The position numbers and the translations under genes were made by a program. Source: Siphonodentalium dalli (Eukaryota > Mollusca > Scaphopoda > Gadilida > Siphonodentaliidae). From it: a DNA stretch of 64,000 nucleotides. Within the stretch, counting starts at the first letter, position 1, and the number at the start of each line of letters is the position of its first letter. Below are positions 60,901 to 64,000 of this stretch, piece by piece. Under the pieces are notes generated by a model. That model made no database searches. It worked only from the letters and a program-made list of their open reading frames with translations, and was not told the DNA's origin. The DNA lies in contig CP136067.1 of NCBI GenBank assembly GCA_032622095.1, forward strand, positions 80,068,705 through 80,132,704. Reading direction: 5' to 3'.

Positions 60901-63178
60901 TTTGGGATAACTACTCATCAATGATGCTTTAGTATAGAAAGGGTTAAGGTGCTGTCAGCTAGGGTAATGCCCTAAATAATCGACTCCTTAAACACAGCAG
61001 AATTATGGGTAACTTTTCAGGATTTAGTCGGAAATATGGCTTGCTGCCATTCATCAGAAAGCTCTCACTTGCACCATTCAACAATTACACGTTGCTCAGT
61101 TTGGCCAAGCCACTGTTGTGTGAAACTTACATTAGACCAGCGGTGAGCTGCAAACTCATCTCGATGTATTTACAGGGAAGACAACTCCAACATGCTAACC
61201 ACTGGATCACGGAGCTCCATAGAGATGGATCGTATCTATCCATTTGCAAAAAATCTCTAGCAATCACATGCTGGAGACTCAGTGGAACTGTGCATTTAAG
61301 TGCTGTATCAGGTGTGGTCACGTTTGTAAATACTCGTGGAAGAATTTATGTGTTGCAAAAACTGAAAAATAATCTTCCCATTTACACATCTGAATTTTGC
61401 ATTAAAATTACTCTTAACACTTTCTTTACTAAATACTCATTGACAAATAGTTTCTTCAGGAAATGTTCAGATAATATGTTCAAATAATAGCCACAGGCCG
61501 TATATTGTACTTGTTATTTCAAAAATTCTATTAATAGGAATCCTTCTGCACTTGTACAATCTTTTGTGAGCTTATATTCCCTAAACATCCCTCGTGATGA
61601 ATAATATACCATTCCAATGTATACATTTGTAACTGAATGGGAGAATCCATTTAGTAAATAAAGGTTAACCCTTTCATGATGGGAGCTTTTCTGGTGAAGT
61701 ATTAAATATCCTGTGCCAGTGCATTCTCTTTTAATTGCGAGTCTCCCATAGGGAGCCTCGCATGTATAAAAGAATGCATTGGCTTACACGATCAAGGTAA
61801 ATATTGTTAGCCATAATATTGTTAGGCCAATGTCTCCCTATGGGAGACTCGCATATATAAGAGAATTGGCACATATGGTTTTTGTAACATTTTAGGAAGC
61901 TCCAGTCATGGAAGGGTTAAGGTAGTCAGTATCACCACGTTAGTTCCAGAAGCGAAGTAATTCTTTAATCCATTTCATGAGTAAAGGTGCCACGATTATT
62001 GATTTTGATAATCAATAATCGGTCGTCAATAATCAACTATAATCGATTAATTGTACCTAATAACATCAGTGGAAGTATTCTGTAATATGGCATATTGGCT
62101 GGGTGCTGGTTAACTGCACTGTGGCAGTACAAATTGAACAATGTATTCAAACAGCACAATTCTCGACAATGTTATGGTTATAATATCTGTGAGTTCATTA
62201 GAAAGAACGTAGCTATTAATTTTAGTGTTATGAATAGCCAAACATACAGACAGTATAAAAGTAGGAATGCATGACGGATGGCTGACAGTTCCTAAAAAAG
62301 GAAACTATTAGTTTCATCAAACTTCGAGAGCGTAGATAACAATCACAAAGGTGTGCCCCCACCCGCAAATTGCAGGACTCAGAACAAGTTAAGTATTTGG
62401 TAATATCGAGTTTCATTCAGCAATCTGTGCATGATCGATACACGATAGCCTGTACTAGTAACATCTAAGTATACTTATACAAACAAAGTATACTCGCAAA
62501 TGACATCGCGGAGAACATCGCTGATTAAAATGCCACAGGTTCCCTGGTTTCCAGAAAATGTCAATCAACTCCCCATTGGTTCAATCAGATTCAAGGGCAA
62601 GTGCATTCACGGTGCCAGTCGGCACATTTCAAAGATGTAGTGCCGCCTTTCAAGTATAAATATACAATGACGTCGCCATAAGTTCAAAGCTGCAGTGCCG
62701 CCAATTTGTAGAATATACAACGACCCGAAGAGTAACCATGTCATCAAATGAACTGCCAACTGTTTGCAACATAAGTTAGTAGTATTCATCTTGTTGGAAT
62801 CTCTTTGATATGCGATCAAAGGTTGTTAACCCATCGGTTGTAGATTAAACTGCATGTGTAAAACAAATACGGTATTCAATAATAACCGGCATTTTCCGAT
62901 GTCAAAATAAATAATGCAGATTAATCAACGATGGAAATGGTAGTCGATTATCGGCTTTACCAACGGTTCGTAGATTATACGATTAATCATGGCACCCCTA
63001 TTCATAAGTAACTTAGAAAATAACTCTTGAGAAACTCATTCCCAAGAAAGCAAATTGTTCAGGATTATATTTTAGGAATGAGTGATGTATCTGTTGCCAA
63101 ACGAATGGCCATGGCAAACTCTGTGAGGTATCTACAGGATGTCAGAATGAAAACACTAAACATGCTCAAGACTGACAG
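24126..63178 (+). CDS. SLC9C1: SLC9C-type sodium/proton exchanger, N-terminal ten exons (3' incomplete)
   Basis: Exons: 24126-24234, 26478-26750, 27621-27758, 30828-30944, 36740-36901, 45098-45206, 46732-46875, 58083-58254, 60319-60400, 63076-63178. All borders are GT-AG and the phases join without a break, giving 469 complete codons. The product is a multi-pass membrane transporter exchanging Na+ for H+. Visible family marks are SATDPVAVVA (Asp162), GESLLNDGAAIVIF (Asn190-Asp191, the ion-binding pair of cation/proton antiporters), SGVLAVVVLG, TLIFIIVGVVIS and GGLRGAVGLAL (Arg383). In sea urchin and mammals SLC9C1 (sNHE) is a sperm-flagellum protein that also carries a voltage sensor and a cyclic-nucleotide-binding domain; those would follow past 63178 and are outside the window. 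LGMSDVSVAKRMAMANSV at the end is the linker typical of SLC9C and argues against other NHEs. SLC9C2 remains possible. Expression in sperm is inferred, not seen. Confidence 0.9.
25612..25753 (-). mobile_element. TA-flanked MITE (CAGTAATGCCCTAA family), copy 2
   Basis: On the minus strand it begins TACAGTAATGCCCTAAATAA, runs through CTTAACCACAGCAGAATTAT and GCTTGTTGCCATTCATTGG, then turns back through AGAGCTTTC...GAATAGCAACAAGCC. The second arm is truncated. Confidence 0.75.
25843..25921. mobile_element. 79-bp TTAA-flanked mini-element
   Basis: TTAACATGTTCACTGCCGAC at the left and the imperfect complement of TTAACACGTTCACTGCTGAC at the right give arms of about 20 bp. TTAA at both borders fits piggyBac-type insertion. 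It is among the smallest possible mobile units. Confidence 0.65.
26478..26750 (+). CDS. SLC9C1: SLC9C exon 2
   Basis: Acceptor TTTATTTTCAG. Codons 37-127: basic loop (FTRRVLSAFKEKFK), then YTGLALLIGIAFGLVARYS and the conserved HVILHLFLPVLIFESAFGM, the NHE segment with the Phe-Glu-Ser-Ala-Phe motif. Ends VIILAVPGLG with donor G|GTATGT. The long frame that continues into the intron is not coding. Confidence 0.92.
26751..27620 (+). other. SLC9C intron 2
   Basis: Largely occupied by the TTAA-flanked MITE at 27049-27322; the rest is not recognised. Confidence 0.6.
27049..27322. mobile_element. TTAA-flanked MITE, GAGAATGCA/GCGAGG family
   Basis: Bordered by TTAA at 27049 and 27319. Begins TTAATCCTTTCTTGATGG and ends near GGAAGCTCCAGTCATGGAAG. 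Internal pairs of TCTCTTATATATGCGAG and its complement, with CTCCCATAGGGAGCC, form hairpins. Related to 31046-31447, 46271-46394 and 61665-61920. piggyBac-type target choice is inferred from TTAA and the CCCTTT ends. Confidence 0.75.
27621..27758 (+). CDS. SLC9C1: SLC9C exon 3 with ATDP motif
   Basis: Acceptor TTTTCTATTCCAG. Codons 128-173: VLSAFLTSLLGKYMF, then WDWYTAMMFGSILSATDPVA and VVAMLKEIG. ATDPVAVVA is the unwound-helix region of the CPA antiporter fold. Donor ATAG|GTTTGT. Confidence 0.93.
27759..30827 (+). other. SLC9C intron 3
   Basis: Holds a dispersed repeat at about 27790-28420 (starts GTAAGGCCAAAGAAAAAAG, which is shared with 55800 and 57205 in inverted or related form), a candidate minus-strand exon at 29454-29680 and a MITE-like fragment near 30535. 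Nothing else is supported. Confidence 0.5.
29454..29680 (-). CDS. Candidate terminal exon of an unknown minus-strand gene
   Basis: An open frame of about 75 codons, reading DETIVRHRLVAFLKQLAMEF at its start and GDYATDYKLL before the stop, has a protein-like composition. A possible acceptor, CCACATATCTTCAG, stands directly upstream on the minus strand. No family was recognised and no partner exon was found, so this may be a pseudogene fragment or chance. It lies inside an intron of the exchanger gene on the opposite strand. Confidence 0.25.
30828..30944 (+). CDS. SLC9C1: SLC9C exon 4 with NDG transport site
   Basis: Acceptor TTTCTACTGACAG. Codons 174-212: GASKQLAMLIEGESLLNDGA then AIVIFNVFLKLAASEENTS. 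Asn190-Asp191 are the residues equivalent to the Na+/H+-binding pair of NHE proteins. Donor G|GTAAGT is strong. Confidence 0.94.
31046..31447. mobile_element. 402-bp TTAA-flanked MITE
   Basis: TTAACCCTTTACCCAACA at the left and its exact complement at the right (TTAA 31046-31049 and 31444-31447). Inside, GCCAATGCATTCTCTTATAT-type hairpins occur twice, each with a GAGTCGACCATAGGTCGCCT-like loop side. It fits a piggyBac-type non-autonomous element. Confidence 0.88.
32308..32740 (+). repeat. Dispersed repeat (GGTCCCCATATCATCAGATT family), copy 2
   Basis: Aligns over its length to 5006-5432: CCCCATATCATCA, AGTTATCAGAATCGATTAA, CATCTTCATCCGCAAT, CGAGACCGTC, AAAAATCGATATCTGATCAC and CACCCCCGAAGCCA-type end. 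A CAACAACAAC run marks its left part. Confidence 0.75.
33790..34660 (+). pseudogene. Internally deleted non-LTR retrotransposon (LINE)
   Basis: At 34190-34320 an endonuclease N-terminal signature is readable: NICILNCHSVNNKADY, then after a frameshift IADYVVEHSIDVMAMT and WLSEN. It runs almost directly into the carboxyl end of reverse transcriptase (34380-34540: LWNSLPVIIRSCPGYDEFKG, LLKTQLFTEYY). The usual catalytic TET of the endonuclease reads TVT. The whole catalytic reverse transcriptase is missing. The downstream AGCACCTTGAAACTTCGGTG and CGCTATACAAGAAATG is the CR1/L2-like 3' tail pattern. The frame at 33805-34047 may be the remnant of an upstream ORF. It is dead. Confidence 0.8.
34819..35408. 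repeat. Dispersed repeat TTATGCCCCCGACTTGAAGTCGG ... CTCTTGTT
   Basis: Starts ATTATGCCCCCGACTTGAAG and ends GGTCGGGGGCAAATGCCACG followed by GTACCTCTTGTT. The two CCCCCGAC / GTCGGGGG parts are complementary. The interior has two rounds of AGAGCTATGGCCC / AGAGTTATGGCCC and CTTAGAAAATT. From memory, such units are common in bivalve and related genomes. Non-coding. Confidence 0.75.
36740..36901 (+). CDS. SLC9C1: SLC9C exon 5
   Basis: Acceptor CCATCTATTGTAG. Codons 213-266: GSSIVGYFLRVTFGGPVFGF, then IMAKITLFFLSGIFNDALAE and ITLTLSSTYLTYYI. Two membrane segments are separated by a short acidic turn. Donor G|GTAAGT. It joins exon 4 in phase; a short skipped exon between them cannot be excluded because this loop is variable in the family. 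Confidence 0.92.
36932..37320. mobile_element. MITE of the CCCTTTCTATACTAAA family, copy 1
   Basis: Left CCCTTTCTATACTAAATGGG and right TTTAGTATAGAAAGGG. The interior AAAGTGTACATCGGAATGG and TTTAGATAATAAGTTCAAC is shared with 60726-60947. The right end is duplicated: about 70 bp ending AGTATAGAAAGGGT occurs twice (to 37211 and to 37280). Confidence 0.75.
38595..38711 (+). pseudogene. Possible M1-aminopeptidase-like exon fragment
   Basis: After a TTGTGTAG acceptor-like site, 37 codons are open, including LRDVSSEVAYNPVAWNFL, then a stop. AYNPV...AWNFL recalls the C-terminal helices of M1 aminopeptidases (…NP-G--LAWNF…), but with a gap, and nothing else of such a gene is nearby. A 24-bp exact piece of it (TTGAGAGACGTTTCCTCCGA...) also occurs at 38139-38162. 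Weak call. Confidence 0.25.
38727..41142. mobile_element. 2.4-kb TA-flanked element with long palindrome
   Basis: CCGTAAAATGGGGTGACTTT at the left and the complement of CCGTAAAACGGGGTGACTTT at the right are bordered by TA (38725-38726 and 41143-41144). GGGTGACTTTGCCAC-type motifs recur inside at about 38757, 39130-39165 (a palindromic pair) and 40949-40990 (another pair). The centre is the 1011-bp palindrome at 39685-40695. No transposase frame is present. The TA duplication suggests a Tc1/mariner-like or related superfamily. Confidence 0.82.
39685..40695. repeat. 1011-bp apparently perfect palindrome
   Basis: The two 504-bp arms mirror about base 40190, with a 3-base centre (CTA). Spot checks across the arms found no mismatch: TAGGACTAGAGTAAAT at 39685 against ATTTACTCTAGTCCTA at the right, CACAGAATACTATGCATTAA, and CAATATTAGCACATG. 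The same 69- and 71-codon frames therefore appear on both strands and are not evidence of coding. Confidence 0.93.
41270..42059 (+). repeat. Dispersed repeat, ATATATTAGA-tail family, copy 4
   Basis: Starts ACTAGCAGGTGACCCGACTT and ends CCCAAATATATATTAGAC. It is the best-preserved copy, with a duplicated first part: GACCTTGAATTGACCATTTT occurs twice, about 130 bp apart. Confidence 0.82.
42404..42488 (-). ncRNA. U2 snRNA-like sequence, 5' half, divergent
   Basis: On the minus strand it reads ACGCTTCTCGGCCTTTTGGC, then TGAGATCAAAGTGTAGTATC and TGTTCTTCTCAG. This matches the first 45-50 bases of U2 snRNA with a handful of changes, and the branch-site recognition sequence GTAGTA is intact. Stem-loop IIa is present in altered form (ATCAG-CGC-CTGAT) and a IIb-like GTCC...GGAC hairpin follows. 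The Sm site (ATTTTTGG-like) and stems III-IV were not found. It could be a pseudogene, a divergent U2 variant or a U2-derived piece of a mobile repeat. Confidence 0.75.
42488..42786. repeat. 160-bp tandem duplication abutting the U2-like 5' end
   Basis: TAACTCTACAGGACTTCGCA at 42488 recurs as TAACTGTACAGGACTTCGCA at 42648. Both units share CAGTCTGAATTAACAAAAAG-like sequence, GTCTGAAGTCGAAGCGTTGC and CAGCCTCATATACA. The first unit starts exactly where the U2 similarity ends, so the duplicated part is upstream of the U2-like start. Confidence 0.85.
44334..44395 (+). repeat. Three tandem copies of an AACATTTTGTAATATATAGG unit
   Basis: A unit of about 20-22 bp is repeated three times with one insertion in the first copy. 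Confidence 0.85.
45098..45206 (+). CDS. SLC9C1: SLC9C exon 6, seed of the downstream minisatellite
   Basis: Acceptor TTATTTCACTTTAAG. Codons 267-302: GETFLGVSGVLAVVVLGVT then MSAERTSISPEVERFLH, which matches the SGVLAVVxLG...ISPE signature of SLC9C. Donor ACAG|GTATAA. The last 33 exon bases and the first 12 intron bases form the 45-bp unit repeated about ten more times just downstream. Confidence 0.93.
45174..45672 (+). repeat. 45-bp minisatellite derived from exon 6 / splice donor
   Basis: The first unit starts inside exon 6 at 45174 (TATTAGCCCTGAGGTGGAG..., then CACAGGTATAAAACTGA in the intron). About ten further units follow with a period of 45 bp (44-49), each a diverged copy of the exon end plus the intron start. 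Several keep CAGGTATA, so duplicated 5' splice sites are present, for example at about 45295, 45385, 45616 and 45660. A solitary unit start lies at 46079 (GATATTAACCCTGAGGTGGA). Confidence 0.93.
45207..46731 (+). other. SLC9C intron 6
   Basis: Carries the exon-derived minisatellite to 45672, a pair of GGCGAGAGAC / GTCTCTCGCC inverted segments at about 45907-45976, and the TTAA MITE remnant at 46271-46394. Confidence 0.7.
46271..46394. mobile_element. Short TTAA-type MITE remnant
   Basis: Left TTAACCCTTTCATGACGGGA, right GAAGCTCCAGCCATGAAAGG followed by GTTCG where TTAA would be expected. Internal TATATATAAGAGAATGCA and GCACAGGG match the 61665-61920 element. About half the interior is missing. 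Confidence 0.7.
46732..46875 (+). CDS. SLC9C1: SLC9C exon 7
   Basis: Acceptor GCAAATTATAG. Codons 303-350: RFWEVLAYLTNTLIFIIVGV then VISQKAMNQIHGIDWFYMFG and LYFGLNVI. The FWE-LAY-NTLIF-VG pattern is diagnostic of NHE helix eight to nine. Donor ATCAG|GTATTT, with a TTAACCCTTT transposon-end-like sequence starting five bases into the intron. Confidence 0.93.
48586..48597. promoter_or_regulatory. NRF-1-like site TGCGCATGCGCT
   Basis: A GCGCATGCGC palindrome, the core of NRF-1 sites, in AT-rich intronic DNA. It is followed by GGAAGT, an ETS-like core. No transcript start is visible nearby, so this is only a motif match. Confidence 0.3.
51081..51549 (+). repeat. Three diverged tandem units of about 155 bp
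   Basis: TATTGTCACGT...CACTGCC...CACATAT...GATAATCTG-CAAATA recurs three times. The units share TTCCTTCTATTGYCACATAT and GATTATCTGGCRAATA. Open frames that span units are not conserved between them. Confidence 0.65.
51890..52955. repeat. Duplicated, exon-like block of unknown origin
   Basis: Copy A (51890-52175) and copy B (52725-52945) share GTACCAGT-TTTACCTC, CTTCTGACTCTTCCCCA, CATCTCCACAAGATGGGGTC and CCCCTGGAATCGTACACCTT. Between them lies a segment open on the minus strand (52629-52347, ...HVRIDASNRIGCIKLGCHTM...) and, overlapping it, a plus-strand stretch framed by CGGCAG and CTG|GTAAGT. The base composition is clearly more GC-rich than the surroundings. It is probably a fragment of a mobile or retro-copied gene; strand and family are unresolved. 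Confidence 0.5.
51938..51984 (+). repeat. 47-base C homopolymer
   Basis: Unbroken C-run on the plus strand. Length may be affected by assembly or sequencing error. It interrupts the first copy of a duplicated block (see 51890-52955). Confidence 0.9.
54670..55045. mobile_element. MITE-like element with GGGCTTCCCTTAAGGAAAAA ends
   Basis: AGTTGAAGGGCTTTCCTTGG at the left, AAGGGAAGCCCGAAACTGAA at 54748 and GTTCAGTTTCGGGCTTCCCT at 54990 form inverted repeats. The interior 54830-54985 matches the complement of 49060-49225. AT-rich palindromic stretches (AATTATAATTAATTTTTCC) lie at the ends. Confidence 0.55.
55317..55450 (+). mobile_element. TTAACCCTTTCTCAACTAAA end, MITE fragment
   Basis: TTAACCCTTTCTCAACTAAA then TACTCATTGATGAGCAGTT and CAGATAATAAGTTCAAC, as in 61414-61668. 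The other end was not found nearby. Confidence 0.55.
57930..57969 (+). repeat. C-run and low-complexity segment
   Basis: A C-run of about 21 bases at about 57949-57969 follows CACCCACCCACCCC. A second C-run is at 57760-57772. No function is inferred. Confidence 0.7.
58083..58254 (+). CDS. SLC9C1: SLC9C exon 8 with GGLRG segment
   Basis: Acceptor TTTCAATTGGATAG. Codons 351-408: RGIVIGLLSPVLRHTGYGMT, WKEGCVMTWGGLRGAVGLAL and ALLVAEEHSLDKDNVRLK. Arg383 in GGLRG corresponds to the conserved arginine of the NHE fold. Donor AAA|GTGAGT, phase 0. It follows an 11.2-kb intron. Confidence 0.93.
59312..59405. repeat. Long hairpin 1 of a cluster (AATGAGGTCCCCAGAGGGTG)
   Basis: TGCAGAATGAGGTCCCCAGA and the following 20 bases pair with the complement ending at 59405. 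The stem is about 42 bp with few mismatches and a loop near GCACAGT. Related hairpins are at 59443-59491 and 59628-59719. Confidence 0.85.
59443..59491. repeat. Hairpin 2 of the cluster
   Basis: AATGTTCCCAAATGGTGAAT pairs partly with CACCATTTGGGAACCTT. The pattern TCCC-A-GGTGAAT...GTGATG is shared with hairpins 1 and 3, so it looks like a diverged copy. Confidence 0.7.
59628..59719. repeat. Hairpin 3 of the cluster
   Basis: GCAGAATGAGGTCCCCAGTG and TGAATTTACTGATGCTACCC pair with the complement that ends TTGGGACCTCAGTTTGC. Nearly the same outer stem as hairpin 1 but with more mismatches. Confidence 0.8.
60319..60400 (+). CDS. SLC9C1: SLC9C exon 9
   Basis: Acceptor TATTTTCTTACAG. Codons 409-435: ILVHVSGIVFLTLILNATTI then HPLLTLL, the last helix of the exchanger domain. 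Donor CTAG|GTTTGT. Confidence 0.92.
60726..60947. mobile_element. MITE of the CCCTTTCTATACTAAA family, copy 2
   Basis: ACCTTTCTTTACTAAATGGA at the left and TTTAGTATAGAAAGGGTTAA at the right. The interior matches 36932-37190 (AAAGTGTACATCGGAATGG and GGGAAATGTTTAGATAATAA). Confidence 0.8.
60962..61080 (+). mobile_element. CAGTAATGCCCTAA-family MITE, copy 3 (left half)
   Basis: GGTAATGCCCTAAATAATCG, ACACAGCAGAATTATGGGTA, GGATTTAGTCGGAAATATGG and CATTCATCAGAAAGCTCTCA, then similarity stops. Confidence 0.75.
61414..61668. mobile_element. 255-bp TTAA-flanked MITE
   Basis: TTAACACTTTCTTTACTAAA at the left and TTTAGTAAATAAAGGTTAA at the right, with TTAA at both borders. The interior contains AAATGTTCAGATAATATGTT and TACCATTCCAATGTATAC, related to the CTATACTAAA family. 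Confidence 0.8.
61665..61920. mobile_element. 256-bp TTAA-flanked MITE, GAGAATGCA family
   Basis: TTAACCCTTTCATGATGGGA at the left and GGAAGCTCCAGTCATGGAAG then GGTTAA at the right. Two hairpins of TCTCCCATAGGGAGCCTCG type lie inside. Its left TTAA is the right TTAA of the preceding MITE. Confidence 0.88.
63076..63178 (+). CDS. SLC9C1: SLC9C exon 10
   Basis: Acceptor GGATTATATTTTAG. Codons 436-469 plus two bases: GMSDVSVAKRMAMANSVRYL then QDVRMKTLNMLKTD. This is the cytosolic linker helix after the exchanger core, conserved in SLC9C proteins. Donor ACAG|GTTAGT; the next exon lies beyond the window. Confidence 0.92.
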
Positions 63179-64000
63179 GTTAGTTGCATTATATACCTTC
63201 CATGTTACACATCTTTCTTTCTTGTTTCAGCTTGCCTCATAGTGATGAGCGAGTAATAGCCTGTTACGTTTTGTGGGCTGTTAATTTTTTAGTAACTTTC
63301 TGTTAATGACATCTATCTCCTCCAAATTTCCATGGACTCTAATATTTGTGAAGTTTTCTGGCTATAATATACCTTTTATCATGATGGAACAGACTTGTTT
63401 TCTGCCTAATTCTCGTTGAGAAGGTACAGTAATACCCTAAGTAATCGACTCTTTAACTACAGCAGAATTATGGGTAACTTTTCAGGATTTAGTTGGAAAT
63501 ATGGCTTGTTGCCATTTATCGGGGAGAGCTTACCGATGAATGGCAACAAGCCATATTTCCGACTAAATCCTGAAAAGTTACCCATAATTCTGCTGTACTT
63601 AGGGCATTACGGTATATTGCCACATCATGCTGTTGCCTATTTCTGAAAAGCCAATATTTCAAACAAAAAAACACACCTTTTCAGAGATGTGTGCCCATGT
63701 AGCTTTAGGCCCTGTGAAGATTCGAAGAGTTGCATGGTTTGGTGTCGAATCTCCAATTTGTAGATTTCTAAAATTGGGTTAATCTTGTTCATTTACAAGT
63801 CAAAGCTATATATCTAATTTATCCATGAGTGAAGATCAATGAATGGGGCAACTCCAACATTGTACAGAGAGGTCTCATGTCGATCGACACATATTTCACA
63901 AAAAATATCAGATATTGACACTAACTGATGACCTCAATATCCTCATATCTCTAATATTAGGTCACATTTAATTGAAACAGCCAAGATATAAAGTTACAGT
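63179..64000 (+). other. SLC9C intron 10 (incomplete)
   Basis: Holds the MITE at 63425-63612. No further exon was recognised before the window ends. Confidence 0.6.
63425..63612. mobile_element. CAGTAATGCCCTAA-family MITE, copy 4 (complete hairpin)
   Basis: The left arm TACAGTAATACCCTAAGTAA to TTGTTGCCATTTATCGGG pairs with the right arm from CCGATGAATGGCAACAAGCC to GGGCATTACGGTA. TA is at both ends. About 80 bp per arm; the central GAGAGCTTA forms the loop. Confidence 0.88.

Larger units (their letters stand above)
60401..63075 (+). other. SLC9C intron 9
   Basis: Carries four MITEs (60726-60947, 60962-61080, 61414-61668, 61665-61920) and otherwise unrecognised DNA. The 160-codon frame at 61005-61487 starts inside one MITE and ends inside another, and is not called as a gene. 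Confidence 0.6.

Noticed and set aside
61005-61487. 160-codon plus-strand frame in intron 9
   Set aside because: It begins inside a CAGTAATGCCCTAA MITE and ends inside a TTAA MITE; no domain is visible and it lies between exons that already join in phase.

Overview
The window is AT-rich animal DNA, most likely from a marine invertebrate. The signs are large introns with GT-AG borders, a sperm-type Na+/H+ exchanger gene of the SLC9C family, and dense interspersed repeats, several of which (such as those ending in CTCTTGTT or ATATATTAGA) recall repeats I know from molluscs and other lophotrochozoans. The phylum is an inference, because no rRNA, mitochondrial or diagnostic gene is present.

Two host genes are well supported. 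On the minus strand at 6862-8079 is an intronless 405-residue protein that ends in a textbook SOCS box (Elongin BC box plus LPxP Cullin-5 box) behind a probable beta-propeller. On the plus strand, ten exons from 24126 to 63178 assemble in perfect phase into the first 469 residues of an SLC9C1-type sodium/proton exchanger (sNHE/NHE10). They cover the whole transporter core, including the ATDP and NDG motifs and the GGLRG segment. The voltage-sensor and cyclic-nucleotide-binding parts known for this family must lie beyond the right edge.

Layout: 1-6.6 kb holds dispersed repeats and a 2.4 kb foldback-like composite with a palindrome array. 6.8-8.1 kb is the SOCS-box gene. 8.4-12.6 kb is repeats and hairpins. 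12.67-16.6 kb is a nest of transposons, a long-TIR element containing a hAT-like remnant, a 9-bp-TSD MITE and an 80-bp-TIR foldback. 17-22.6 kb holds two copies of a palindrome-rich repeat and, between them, a foldback element made of 22-bp units. 24-64 kb is the exchanger gene, whose introns carry many TTAA-flanked (piggyBac-like) and TA-flanked MITEs, a decayed LINE, a 2.4 kb element with an apparently perfect 1 kb palindrome, and a U2 snRNA-like sequence.

The most unusual observations are: a 45-bp minisatellite in intron 5-6 junction space that was evidently seeded from the 3' end of exchanger exon 6 and its splice donor; the 1011-bp palindrome at 39685-40695; the U2-like copy with an intact branch-site recognition sequence but no Sm site; and the TTCGAA-rich foldback at 19170-19822. 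I saw no CRISPR array, bacterial operon, tRNA or rRNA.
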